A stretch of 64,000 nucleotides of DNA from Tetrapyrgos nigripes (taxonomy: Eukaryota; Basidiomycota; Agaricomycetes; Agaricales; Campanellaceae), in NCBI GenBank assembly GCA_013368315.1, contig JAACJM010000089.1, forward strand, positions 186,001 to 250,000, written 5' to 3'. Within the stretch, counting starts at the first letter, position 1, and every line of letters begins with the position of its first letter. This document shows, in pieces, positions 1 through 12,234 of this stretch. The notes under the pieces were generated by a model, which did no database searches, had not been told where the DNA came from, and saw only the letters and a program-made list of their open reading frames with translations. Position numbers and translations under genes: made by a program.

Positions 1-1077
1 GCTCTCTCGCTCACCGCCGGCTCTGCCTGGACTTCTGGCCTCAACTACAATACTCAACTCCAATTCCCTCAAGCTCTACCCGCAAGATATGCCCGCAAGA
101 CACAACTGTCAAGATACTGTTCTCTAAGCTTCAAGTTGTTTCTCTAGGTCTTTCTCGTTCTCATAAGGAAATAGTTCTCTGTGCAGCACACAACGGCGGC
201 GCGATAGTGAGGGTGATATGTCAAGTGGCCCAGGTATGTCAGATCTACCGTTAGGTGCACGCTCTACTGATAATTTTGCGCTTCATTTTCAGTACTGTTT
301 CTCGCCCTGAATGCCTTTGCGCTTCTTTCAAAAAGGTTCGCTGAGGGACCCAAGAAGAAAAGGGAAGCGGTGGAGTGAGCGTATATGGACAGGGCCATGG
401 GTGTTCGCGATGCTATGAGTAGCCCGTACGTGTGTAGTTGTGTATATCGCTGTCGTCGCCGTTGCCTGTATGTACATAGTTAGGCCTTTGTTAATTTGAT
501 TTCTTTCATTCACTACTACTTGATTATAGAACCAGGAAAAGCATTCATTTGAAGCCAAATGTACAGCATCCAAAAGCCTACATTAGGTCACTTTTCAGCC
601 GAATGGCGGGCGGAATGGTTGAAAAGGACTGGAGGTGATTTCGGCCAAAATAGGTTGGATTTTTCATCCTATTGGCAATAGCATGCCGATCAACCTACCA
701 ATCAACCGACACATGGATAACTCGCAACCATTTGTAGGTTGAAAATCGTAGGTTGATTATCAACCTCTCCGACCCCCACAGTGATGAATCCACAATGAGC
801 TTCTGCCTGACGAATGGCACGAACCCGATTTAACTCTCAAAAGGTCTCTTTCGTACGTAGGCTGACAAAGGAGATTCTGTAGAGGATCAACGCGCCCATT
901 TGCACTGAGGTGAACAATCTCATGCAGTTTGTTCTCACTAGTACAGTCCTCGTGGCCGCGTTGAGATTGTAAAGTCCGCTCAAGCTCCATTAACAAAGTC
1001 GTCTCTCTTCCTTGTGCCTATACCAGTACAAGATCCATCCATAACCCCTATCCATCTCTCCCCTCTCCGCCCCTGCC
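1..1077. other. Unassigned intergenic DNA
   Basis: I see no supported gene here. Short open frames occur on both strands, but none continues across plausible introns into a recognisable protein. Between about 640 and 775 there is a cluster of the word TAGGTTGA and its complement TCAACCTA, in both orientations. It looks like the remains of a small inverted-repeat element or a run of binding sites. Confidence 0.5.
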
Positions 1078-1275
1078 TCCTCCAAATCGTTCCTCATGAT
1101 TAATAGAGATTTTTCAAAAAACGTAAGTATATGGAGTAGAGCAGTCAGTCCAGGATGTACAACTAGCTGTGTCCTATATCAGTATCTCATCGTTCGTCTC
1201 AACATTTAGCATCATCGTCTACGTCTCAATTTACTTCAAAATCTCTTCTGATGCAAAGCCTCCATGAGGGATTAT
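1078..1275. repeat. Degraded duplicate of the IML2-like gene's 3' end
   Basis: This stretch aligns in order with 1897-2175, which is the 3' flank and last exon of the neighbouring minus-strand gene. Shared blocks include the CTCCAAATCG-TCCTCATGA start, an ATATCAGTATCTCATCGTTCG block and TCTTCTGATGCAAAGCCTCC. The last block encodes the protein's C-terminus in the real gene. The copy carries indels and is followed by unrelated sequence, so it is a broken partial segmental duplication. Confidence 0.75.
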
Positions 1276-1896
1276 CGACTGACTCGGTTGACGGAGGATG
1301 GGAATAGGAACAGTGGGGAGGAGAAGAGGGAGATTGAAGAATTGTATCTGCATCCCGAGTTTGAGGTATCAGACTTGAGTGAGGTGTTTGAAAAATTTCC
1401 AATTTATTTCATATCAGTAGTACTTCGAACAAAGGTCACCGAAACTTGAAGAAAAGTTATCCAGGCGTCGACTGAAATTTCGGACATCAAAAAATTGACA
1501 GGGCGACCAACCGAGAACACGATGTTTAATTCTCTCCTCGTTGACAAACAAGTTGAAGCTTTGACCAGTACTGTCAACACACTTACCGCCTTGTCTCTTG
1601 GCTCAGAACGAGATGACTGCCTTGCATGCTACACTTCGACACTCGTATAGGAGTGCTTGTAACTCGGCAATAAAGCACACTCCTGGCTCCATACCCTTAG
1701 TCTTTCTTTACCGTCACCTTTCTCTGGCCAGTAGTGAGGATGCTGAATGATACTTCGAGTATTGCTGTCGAGAGGATAACGACAGCCGACTTCATCTACC
1801 AACGAGGAGTACCAGAGCTGACCAGGAGCTGAACATCTCATCTTATCTTACCAAGCCAACCACTCCAGATACGCCTCAAGTTAATTAACCTGCTTG
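1276..1896. other. Unassigned DNA between the two duplicate copies
   Basis: This is the spacer between the degraded duplicate and the genuine 3' flank of the IML2-like gene. A short minus-strand open frame lies at 1629-1841. It has no recognisable domain and no convincing splice context, so I do not call a gene. Confidence 0.4.
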
Positions 1897-2140
1897 CTCT
1901 CCAAATCGATCCTCATGACTAAAATTACTACTAATACACGATAGATAACTAATAGGGATATTCCAAAGAACGTAGGTATATGGAGCAGAGCAGAGCACAG
2001 TTCAGGATGTACAATTATATCAGTATCTCATCGTTCGTTTCGTCTCATCGAGCAATCATCCCGCCCTCCCATCGTCTCCTCGCTCAAAATATCAATATCA
2101 ATACCATCGTTGGGACTTTTCATCGGTTATCGGTTATCGT

Positions 2141-5100
2141 TTAAAGCCTCTTCTGATGCAAAGCCTCCACGGCAGCGTGTGTACGGAGGTGTAGAGCATT
2201 CTATCAAACCAAACAGAAAAACACGTCAGGTCAGCATCAGAAAGACGTTACAGCAAACGAACAATAACGACAAAGTAGTACGCACCTCCAAGCTATACCT
2301 TCCCTTCCTACCAGAAGGTCCGACCTCTAGATATTTACCTGTACAATAGAAAAATGGCAGGATTTTTCAATACACCCATCCGTCCACCAGAACCAGAACC
2401 AAAAACCGAGACAAACACGCACCCGAAAGTACCAAATCAAAATGCGTCTTGGCACTATCTATATCACCACGACACGCGAGCAATCGCCCGAGTTCATAAT
2501 CTATTAGAATAGACAGGGTAGGATCATCAGACTTTTACGAACGAGAGAGGAGACAAAGAAAGATGAGGGAAGATAGAGGGCAGTTACGTACGAGCATGAT
2601 ACACCAAGAAATGATCCAACTCAATCTTTGGACCATTCTTCAACACCTCGTTGAAAGCCTTCTCTGATGCCTGAGCCGCTTCTTCCTGGGACATCGTAGG
2701 CGTCTCTGATGCGTCCAATTCAGCGTCCGGGTCCTATAAGCACCGCACCAAAGAAAGAACAACCACACGACGCCACCATCATCATCAGACGTGATTGATT
2801 AGCGCGAGATCGACCAACAACGAGGAACAATGGAAGGAGCAGATGACTCGACCAATGGTACTCACAGGATACGCAATATATCTCAAACATATCCCCTCCA
2901 AAAACTTTGCCATACACAAATCATCCCAATACCCCTTTCCTCCTTCATACTTTTTAGGATCACCCCCCGCTTTATCGATTACATCCAACGTTCTCCTTAC
3001 TTCCTTTAACATTTTTGCTTCGGTGACGGTTTTCCGAGGCGCATGAGCGATGGCTAGGAAGAGGTAGGCTAGTTCTAGGGCGGGAAGGGCGAGTCGACCG
3101 CCTTGGGAGATGAATTTGCGGGCTTTGCGTGCAACGAGTTTCTGTGGGATGTAAGATAAGATAGGATAGGATACGTGAATGAGTAACGTGAGTATGGTGA
3201 TTGGAGGGGATGTATGTATGCATGGGAATTGGAACTGTGGGGATTAGAATTGGAAGACGGGTGTAATACGGTCCCGGATGAGGGTGGAGGAATTGACGGT
3301 GCATATGACATGGCATCTTGTCATGTACATCTCCATCTTCATCATCGTCGAATGGGGATCGTGTGATCAATACGAAATTAAAATATGTACTCACTTCCAA
3401 GGGAATACTCTTCCCTGCAATCTTCTGACGCAAACTCGGTACCCGCTCCATCAACTTGGTCGCTTGGTCTCTCATTTCCTTGGACGAAAGCGGTGGGTGT
3501 TTTGATTTCTCCGAGTTTGAGATTGAGTTGGTGTCGGCGTTGGTGTCACCTCGATCCATCATCTCTGCAAGCTCGAGCAGACAGACGGCCATTCCATACG
3601 AGTAGATTGCTTTGGACCACTGAAATTGAGATACGCCAATTAGCACCCGAACACTCCGAGCCCGAGAACCAAAGTTATATGATCCCCCCTTCGAAAAAAA
3701 GAAAAACACGTTCTCCATCTCAAAACTCAAAAAAACTCAAACTCACCGTAGCCTCCCCCTCTAAAACCCTCCAACTCTCTAAACTCTCGTTCAAATCCCA
3801 CAACGCCAACGTCGCAATCGCGATTTCCCAAAACGAGATATGATGCAGGTTGCGGTATTGAGATTGGACTTCCATGGCTCTACGGTAGAATGAGATGGCT
3901 CGTCGGGGTTGGGAACGGACTAGGGAAGAACGACCGGCACCGAAGAGGAAGAAGACGCCATCCGGATATCTCTTCAAATTCCAATCTATAATCTTCTGCG
4001 CCATAGTAACATCCACGCCGTCGAAAGTGAAGCTTGAAAGGACCAAATGGAAGATGAGAAGGGCCATATCACAGATAGACCGACGAACGCCTTCTTCGGC
4101 TGAAAACCGCCGGAACGACAATGCCACCAAGAATAGAGATGAAATCAAATGTCAGTCAGTCAAACAAGAGCGTTCCTGCACGTAATAACAATAATGGCAC
4201 TTACCAGTGCTTATCGCCGGTTGGTCACTATCATGAGACCATCCACCCGCTCTACATAACAACGCTAACGCTTCCTTTCGGTCTCCTTTATACCCGAATA
4301 ACTCTACAATCGTCAACAACTTTTGCGGTAGCAGACTAAGGATGAGTGTAGACATCCCCGCTCCAAGGTAGACTCCACTGCGAAAATGTACATCGATGGA
4401 AGGATCCTCGGCCGGACCTCCTCGAGCGAGGGATTCTGCGTCCATGGTGTTGATATATTTGTAGAGGGTACGGTAGATGGTGATTGTTGTGCGCATGTTG
4501 AGTCTGTGTGATGTAAGGTACGGTGAGAGGGTAAGGGGTACTGTCCAATCGAAACGAAGAAAAAGCATCCGTACGCTTCCTTGATAAATGCTAGCCAATC
4601 CCCAGAGTAGACGATTCCGAGTAAAGCCTGCAAATATAGATGAGTACATACATGTGGAAACGAGTAGTAGAAGCCCTACGCACCTTTTCAAAAAGACTCT
4701 CCGCATAGACAAGTTCGGCGTGCCTTTCGACGTCGGTCATGGATTTGATCCAACCGACACCATGACTGTGAAAGACATAGCCAGCAAGTCGAGATGCTAT
4801 TGAGCCGGCATTTTTTCGGTGTTTCGTGGCGACAAGGTTGCCTTGTTTGGTGTGGTCTATGCCTGAAAGCAGGTCCTGTTGGGACGGGTGTAAGTGAGTG
4901 CTGAGACAGAGATGGAAGAGGTCTATAGCGCACCTCGTCTTCATAGGACATTAACCCCTTTACACACTGAATAAGCCCATAACCGGTCGCAAAGTAGAGT
5001 CGTTGCCTGTAGGAAGAGGTCAGAAGTTGCCTTGAGACTCTATCAACTCCACCCAACTCACTTCGTCTCATCACTCTTGTTGCAATAATCCTCGCACTCG

Positions 5101-5390
5101 ACCATTTTAGACGAAAGGAAGGTCTCGAGAGCATAGCTGATTCCGGGAAGATCGTCCAAGGCCTCAACAGGGTCGTATGGTTCCTTGACGGATGGTGGTG
5201 ACGTGTACTTGGATGTCCATGAGGAACGTTCCTGTTCCTTGAAGCTGCCTTCTGCCCTGGAATTGTCAGTGCTCGTTGCGGGCGTAGAGGTACCGTTGTT
5301 GAGAGACATGTGGGTAGGATCTGGGCTGGTATCGGCGCTGCTGTCGACGAGGGAGATGGGGTCTGAAGACAGCGTCGTTTGGGAGTTCAT
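2141..5390 (-). CDS. IML2: IML2/TTC39-family TPR-like protein (12 exons)
   Basis: This gene encodes about 710 residues of the Iml2/TTC39 (formerly DUF3808) helical-repeat family. In yeast the family acts in lipid-droplet-linked clearance of protein inclusions. I traced exons 5062-5390, 4934-5006, 4684-4875, 4575-4627, 4205-4503, 3747-4099, 3395-3619, 2866-3141, 2592-2733, 2423-2500, 2286-2338 and 2141-2200. All have GT-AG borders and the reading phase is kept throughout. Family features seen are the N-terminal YALETFLSSKM block, a GYGLIQCVKGLMSYEDE helix, a YPDGVFFLFGAGR segment and a C-terminal HYELGRLL...AKTHFDLVLSGKY repeat. The start is the ATG at 5388-5390; an earlier in-frame TTG is ignored. 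The last three short exons are easy to miss but are strongly family-like. No lesion is seen, so the gene looks intact. Confidence 0.88.
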
Positions 5391-8300
5391 GGGCGTCAAG
5401 TAGAGAGCAGCGAATACCGGACCAGAGGTTCGATTAAGTAACCGCTGACCTCCTGTATTTGGAAGGCCAATTCAAATTTACCCGGTGCACACGTGGTTTT
5501 TCAACACCCAATCAACACCTTGCCCCTTTGAAACCTCATTGGGAAGCCCCTATCAAGCGTCAAGGACCTTTGAGCAAGAACACTCGGTACTGCACCATTT
5601 CAATCTGTTCTGGGGCACTCCATAACATAACATTGCCTCCAACTCATACTCTCAAAGCTGTTAACGCCTACGTGTCGTCAATGTTGTCCCTCGATGTATA
5701 GCACCTAGGTTGTACGTTATCGTCACACCGCCTACTTTCCTCACTGCTTTCGCGATCACTCGCCATATTCAAATCTCAAGGTGTGGACCTACATGGACTC
5801 GCCACTGTCCAGATACTCGGCGTCGACAGCAATGGCGACTTTGTTTACTTTTAGGTCCTGCTACGTACAGCTTGAGCTTCTGAGAATTCACCGTTTTCTC
5901 CTGAGCCTCGGGTTGATTACGCCTTCCTGGTACCTGTGCGCACTCGATTCCTGTTCACTTTTTATCGTGAAACGTCAAGTATAGCATATACACAATGTAA
6001 CTACGCATCTTCTGCATCAGCCTAGAGCATTTAGCATCAACCTGGCGTCAATCTGCCTTCTGTAGAAAGGAGGAAGTACCCCATTGACAGCGAATCATCT
6101 TCCATCTTCCATCTTCCTTTCTGTCCTGATCCTCCGAGTCAATTGTCAGCCTCGAGTCAAGTCAACTTCTCGAGTCTCAAGAAGTCACGAGAACTTGAGT
6201 CTTGAAGAAGCCTTCAAGAACCGCCGGGTGTCGAGCCCAGCGCTAATGAACGGGTTTGACGGCCTCTATGGGTCTTGTATTCCTCCATCGTTCATTTGGA
6301 CTCCTTTGAAGACGGACTATGTCATCTATCTTCCCTATCTTCCTTCGCTGAAATGAAAATCAAAAATTTAAGTACGTTTTGGCTTCGACCTGAAATGAGA
6401 CTAGCTTTTGGTAAGTACTCGGGAACGTTGTCTTTGTCTTGTGAGGGAGGGTCGACTCCTTCATCGACCAGATTGGCTTCAAATTTCAATGTGGTCTTGC
6501 TTAAACCGGAGGCTATTACCTCGGTTCAGCTTGAACCTTGTTAGTACTCCGAGTCTGACGTCAACGATTAACGCACCGATGCCTTCGCCACTCCAACCCA
6601 AGGGGTGTGCAGTTGGTCTACCCAAGACCGGATCTTGGGGGGAGGGGGTCTGGAGAGACCTTATGACCCAAAAGTACATCACGGTCTGGAAGGTGTATAG
6701 ATGTGCATTATGGTATCACTTGGCTCTGAAAGTGTACAAAACACACTCAGAACATAAAAAAGCCACCAGTGATGGCCTTCCTGACCAGTAATAGTAGAAT
6801 CTCACCTTAAATGATATATAATACTCCTACAAATGCTGATGTCATATTATATTGGTCATTGCAAATACATCAAGACTTGAACAAGTAGCACTGTAAAATC
6901 ACTAGATTAGAGCATTCATTGTAATTTGAGTCTTGACCACATTTCTGTGCCAGTAGGACACATCTGTGGGCGATTCAACTGGTCAAGCTAGATGTCTTGT
7001 GATTAGTAAGCAAATTTTTATCTTATCTCTGTTTCCTTTTTAGGAAGGAGAGGGGGAGGGGGGTCCTGGCTGATCTTAAGACCCAAAGGGAAGATACCTT
7101 TCGGTCACAACTGGCTGCACACCTCTTGCTCCAATCCTTCAACGCTCACCGGCACCAAGCCTATGGACAAGCACTCCGAGTCCACAGGTGGCTGACACTG
7201 ACAGTCCGATGGGTTCACTATAAGGTATACACTCAGTATATGCACATACACCGTACATCTGATCATGAGGAGAAATTAAATCATTCGCACCTGGTGGGAC
7301 CCTCTTGACCTGAGGACCTCTTGTGACTCATCTTGGATTCATCTGATTCGGCTCGGAAAGTTTTTACAAGCGGTTGCACGTAGGGGGACGTCTACCTCGC
7401 CCTTGTAACACCATATAAAGTTGGTATTGTGACTACGCAACGGCACCCCGCTGGGTCCTTAAGGGGCCACTTTGCGTGTATCTATTTATCTATCTATCTA
7501 TCCAATCCTGATTCCTCAGAGCTGAGTCAGGTCTACTCTAAATTAAGTCTTCAAGCCTGTACGAAACCTCACATCAGGCGTTTTGTTGGAAAAGGCTTCT
7601 TTTCAGCGTTAACCAACGGGTTTGACGGCCTTATCAATTATGGCCCTATAGGTCCATCTCCGTCATTCTAGATCTGTTAAAACTTAATTATCTTTGGATC
7701 ATTGTTCCCGGGCCTCTTGACACGGACTTTTGCTCAGATGGCGATCAAAAGACAGACGTACTTACTCACTTGAACCTCGAAGCGAAACAACATTCAGATA
7801 ATATGGTTGATTCATTGAATGATGAATACTTGTTGACCTGCAATCTACATTGGACCTACAAACGCTGTAACTTTGTACTCAGGTCAGGAACATTTATGAG
7901 TCGTCTAGAAGCCCACGAATTAGTACTTATGGGATACACCAGATATTAAATATTCTTGAACAGCCTCAACAAGCTGAGAACCTGTATAGTACGTACATAC
8001 GTACGTTAAGGCTCTCAAGGCTCTGGTTTCAATGTGGTAGATCTTGTTCTAACTGGAGGCTATTGCCTTCTGCTCAACCACTGTACTCTAAGCTGGAGCT
8101 TGGGGTCCTATGACGTCAACGATTAACACACACAAGTGACAGCCCTCCAACGGTCTCCAGGTTCCAACCCTTCAGCGTGGACCCACAGTCCGATGGATTC
8201 GCTGTCAAGTGCACTCATGTCGAAATCATGGAATGCCACGCATCAAAAATTAATTTTCCGGTTTACCGTCTGCTATCTTGAAATTTAAAGTCGATTCTTC

Positions 8301-9249
8301 AGGTTTTGCTTGATTCAGAGTCTTCTGGAAGTTAGCTAGAGATCCCACTCAAATCTACCCGGGGATTGTACCCGTCTATGTAATTACTGGTACACAGTTC
8401 AAACTTGGCTCCAAATGACAAGAACAGCTGAATGTACATATCTAGTAACCCGAGGGCCAGTGGCCAGCGCTTCAGCGTCAACGAACGGGTTTGACGGCCT
8501 CTATGGATCTAGCTCCTTTCATTCCTGTATGTTTGTAATTGATTCTTTCCTTCGGGCACGAGCTTCTCTGACAGTTTGGACAGTTTGGATCCACATCCCT
8601 TGCTGTACGTGACTCGATGAATCAATCCCACTAGTTGATATCAGTGGCGTAGACCATGACGACCCTCTTCAATCTCGTGAATACTTATGTGAATACTTGT
8701 GACTCGTCCTTGTTTCGACTCAGAGTCATAAATATTGATCAAATATGCATCCACATGCAACTTTTACAGCCTGACCGTTTTTTTTACCTGATTCGGAGTC
8801 TGGCATCGTACTCGGCTTCGCAATTGCTTCAACTCAACGGTACATATGAACGCCACTCAATGGAGTACTTGACACCTTGATATTGGAGATGTCGGGTTTC
8901 AAGTTCCCCGTAGACCTAGTAGGTTTGACGACATGCCGATGGCTTTCCTCCGAGATTTCTTGTCGTTCATACAAATTTCTTATGATACTTATCGATTCAA
9001 TCTGTGCACTCAAGCACGCATTATAGGCCTAGCTAAGACTAGTAGCGTTCTGCCAAATTCTTTGACGAGAACACACAACTACTTCATCAAATGGCTGTCA
9101 CAACCGCTTACCGCCGGAGCTTCCTATTCCGACTCCTAGTCACGACTCACTGTCAGGGTATCAAGGCGTCCTCAGAGTGGATATGCGCTCTCACCTACCG
9201 ATATAAACGGCTGGATCAACAGGTATCGATACCGTTATATGATCAAGAT
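5391..9249. other. Long gene-poor region with dispersed repeats
   Basis: Nearly 4 kb without a supportable gene. It holds degenerate repeats: a roughly 30 bp word near 6246, 7612 and 8480 (core AACGGGTTTGACGGCC), a longer block shared by about 6481-6600 and 8027-8120 (core ACGTCAACGATTAAC), and a block starting CAGTCCGATGG at 7202 and 8190. Polyguanine patches occur near 6640 and 7045, both just before a GACCCAAA word. This looks like old repeat decay. Confidence 0.5.
6230..8520 (+). repeat. Three copies of a ~30 bp dispersed repeat
   Basis: Copies lie at about 6236-6272, 7602-7640 and 8470-8510, all in the same orientation, with core AACGGGTTTGACGGCCT. In one plus frame each reads NGFDGL, flanked by Ala, Ser or Thr residues. 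The flanks are only weakly alike. It may be the surviving core of a tandem or dispersed element. I see no terminal repeats or target duplications. Confidence 0.6.
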
Positions 9250-10262
9250 CCAAGTAATCTTTCATCTTTTGCTGCTTACGGACATACGGTGACGGTCACC
9301 ATCATGAAATTTAAGCTCTGCGGCGTTTCAAGAGAGATCATTCAGATGATTTGAGATCTTGGACACACAGGGATCTACAATGATCCAATATACATTTGCG
9401 TCCCTTGGCTGAAGCGCCCAAATGTCGCTTAGCTTTGTTCTTGCTTTGTCCAGTATGAGGTACTTACACGTATAGTATGGTAAGTGCTTCATCGCTGAAT
9501 TAGGCCGCCTTGCATAATCTCCTTGAGTGATGCATTTGTTAGAGGAGTTTCTGTACCGAAGAATCTATTGTTGGCCACCTACAAACTTGAAATTAAACGC
9601 CCAAAGACTCTGAATCAGCAGTGAAACCTTCTTTCCCCTTTTGCGGAACGAGCATATGACGAGCATCGCTGAGTTTAGAAAGTGCGCCAGATGTTCTCTT
9701 CTCTGTCCATACCGTTGTAGTATCAAGATCAAGCCGCTGGCATTTCTCTCTGACCTCGAAATGATAGTCCGTTCTTTCACGTACGCGAGTACATGAAATC
9801 ATCTTTCATCTTTGATACTTACGGATAGTGAATTGTCGGTCACCATGGGTGTGGCATGAAGTTTCAACTTTCAAGAGAATTGAGCATTCAGATGATTCAA
9901 GATCTTGGACACATAGGTGTCTACAATGATCCGTCCTTTGATAGAACCTTTGGAAGCGCCCGAGTGTACGCTTAGCTTTGTCGTTGCTTTGTCCAGTGTC
10001 GTAGAGAGCTCTGAGGTACTTACGCGTATAGTACTAAGCCCTTCGTCGATGTACGACATCTATAATCTCCTTGAGTGATACATTTGCTAGTGAGGGTTCT
10101 GTCTCTACTATCGAAGAATCTATTGTTGGCGACCTACAAACCCGAAGCCAAACGCCCGAAGACGCTGGATCAGCAGTGGAACCTTCTTTCTCCTTTTTCG
10201 GAACGAGCATCGCTGAGTTTAGAAAGTGCGCCAGATGTTCTCTTCTCCCGCGTACCCCGAGG
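9250..10262. repeat. Tandem duplication, two ~0.5 kb units
   Basis: Unit one is about 9250-9760 and unit two about 9797-10262, with matching blocks in the same order. Anchors include TCAGATGATT-GAGATCTTGGACACA, GCTTTGTCCAGT, CTCCTTGAGTGATRCATTTG, GAAGAATCTATTGTTGG and GCTGAGTTTAGAAAGTGCGCC. Both units keep a minus-frame peptide around HLAHFLNSAMLV, which hints at a decayed coding region, but I recognise no protein. Unit one contains more stops and small insertions. It lies upstream of the forkhead gene, so it may also be promoter-proximal repeat DNA. Confidence 0.75.
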
Positions 10263-10637
10263 ACACCTCTTTGGACAACGGTAACACCCATTACATACTA
10301 CGTCTACGACCCATTGACTTATTCTGTGGGTGTCACGGAGAAATTCTCCTGGGAGAAGCTGTGAGTCTACTCTTACATTTTTGATTGCTTTGTCCGGCCG
10401 GCCTGAGCGTTAAGATGGGGTACGTGGTATTGTATGTATAATTTAGCTTCACCTACAGTCTCCAAAATGTGACATACTCTGAAATGCTGGAAGTATTTTT
10501 CGGAAAGATTTAAAAGTTTGATCTCGAAACCGTTTTAGACCCATCCTCGATCCGGATCCTTCACCACTCCCCCAAATCTTTTCCTACAACTCCTTCCACT
10601 CTCAACGGCTCATCGTTCCACTTCTTAAAACCAAAAC
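10263..10637 (+). promoter_or_regulatory. 5' flank of the forkhead gene
   Basis: This 375 bp stretch separates the tandem repeat from the forkhead start codon. It includes a pyrimidine-rich leader (CACTCCCCCAAATC-type) from about 10555 to 10620 and an A-rich context, CCAAAACATG, at the start. I see no clear TATA box. Its promoter role is inferred from position only. Confidence 0.35.
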
Positions 10638-12234
10638 ATGAGCGACGACGTCCTCGCGCATCATCTTGCCACTTTGAGCATCCAAAACGATCATACCCCT
10701 CGAAGCTTTCATCGCTCGCCAGAGTCAGATGAAGATTCTTGGGGACGTGGTGGGGGGACGGGTACTTACCACCACCATCGACAACGCTCTCATTCCACTC
10801 ATGTTCCGGAGCCTCACCATCAATACTCTCAGTCGTCGTATTCGCGGAGCTCGATGCCTGTCGGGAATTATGAACATGGCCAGCCTCAGGTGAGTCGTCA
10901 TTTGCTCTAACAAACTCCAGATAAGCTGATTACACCTTCGTAAAATCTCATAAATCCAATCAAAGCCTCATTCGTCTGCGCGCCCACATACCACTGCTCG
11001 TGGACTGCCGGTGGCCCAATACCCTGCCCCTCCTACCCCGCCGTACACTCCAGCTCCTCCTCCCAGTTTCATCAGTAAAGCGAAAGAAGGACAGGAGATA
11101 CGTGACTTCTACCATCTTGGCGGTCATGGACCAGTCAGCCTCAACATGCTTCCGGATCCAAAACGTTCTAGCGAACGACCTACCCCTCTTATTCATCAGC
11201 TCGCAGTTATAGCCATCCACCAGAGTCCTGACGGCATGTTAATGTTTCATGAAATCAAGGATGCGATACAGAGACGATATGCTTTCTACGCCAATGACAC
11301 TAAGTGGGAGGTATGTCTTTCGTCGTCGTTCAAAGGTATAATTGGATTAATAATTTATGTTGTGTGTGCAGAACTCGCTCAGGCATGCCCTCAGCTACCA
11401 CAGTGTCTTTAGAAGGGTAGAAAGAGCTTCAAATGCTCCTGGTAGAGGTTCTTATTGGTCCATCGACGTCGCACTTCTTGGCGAGACAAAACGACAGCGG
11501 AAACGAGGCAACGTCACCAGCCCAGTTGGATCCATGTCGCCACCCGAGTCCGACAGTGAGAATGACAGTGATAGTGGCCACTATGGATCCTCTAGGCCAC
11601 TTGCTCGTCAGAATTCGTCTGGAAGAAGGGGTTTGACTGCTTATCCGTTCGATAATGTCGTCGGAAGTGCCAGTACGTTACAAAGCTTATATACCACCAA
11701 ATCGACAACTAACTCTAGTTTATCCGGTTTCTTATAGTCGTCCCGAATCCAGCTAGCAATCCTCCACCTGCATCAATGCCTTACAACCATCCACCGACAG
11801 GCCTTACCAAAGACTACACCAACGTGCACATCGCCCCTTTGAGGCCACCGTTCCCTGGGTACGACCAACCGCGCATGTCAGATCCTTCTCCTGGAATATA
11901 CGCATCGACCTATCGTTTTCCTGAGGATAGAGAGCCTAGTAGACATCGTATTCGCACCACTTCCTCTTCTATGCGTCCTCCCACAGCTCGCATGCCTCAG
12001 TCTGGAACTCACCCCCTCCGGTCAATGGAAGAACCACCCTATCCGAACCATAGCCAAAGTGGAGGACAATATCCCTCATATTACGCTGGAATACCTTCTC
12101 TGAGTCCTGGCCCTCCGAGGCAGCCGACACCGTTGAGCGATCATCCACATGATATGATGGGCGGCGATTATCGTGGTGGATATTCTCGTCCTGACGCTGG
12201 CGACAGAAGAGGAAAGGGACGTACGTGGGATTAG
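10638..12234 (+). CDS. Forkhead-domain transcription factor
   Basis: This gene has four exons, 10638-10889, 10966-11310, 11372-11672 and 11738-12234, giving 464 residues with all phases kept. The forkhead (winged-helix) DNA-binding domain spans about residues 155-235. It opens with PTPLIHQLAVIAIHQSPDG, the recognition helix is NSLRHALSYHSVF, and the end is GRGSYWSID, matching the family's NSIRHNLS and GNYW signatures. The second intron falls exactly before the Asn of the recognition helix. The N-terminus is rich in His, Ser and Arg, and the region just before the domain is Pro-rich. The C-terminal half is Pro/Ser-rich low complexity, as expected for an activation or regulatory tail. The basic patch ETKRQRKRGN after the domain could be a nuclear signal. 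It is probably nuclear; target genes cannot be read from sequence. Confidence 0.9.

Noticed and set aside
1264..1449. Small plus-strand ORF as a gene
   Set aside because: It starts inside the degraded duplicate of another gene's 3' end and has no family match or splice support.
10071..10364. Plus-strand frame in repeat unit two as an upstream exon of the forkhead gene
   Set aside because: It begins at a non-ATG codon, shares its sequence with a frame-broken unit one, and does not join the forkhead ATG in a splice-consistent way.
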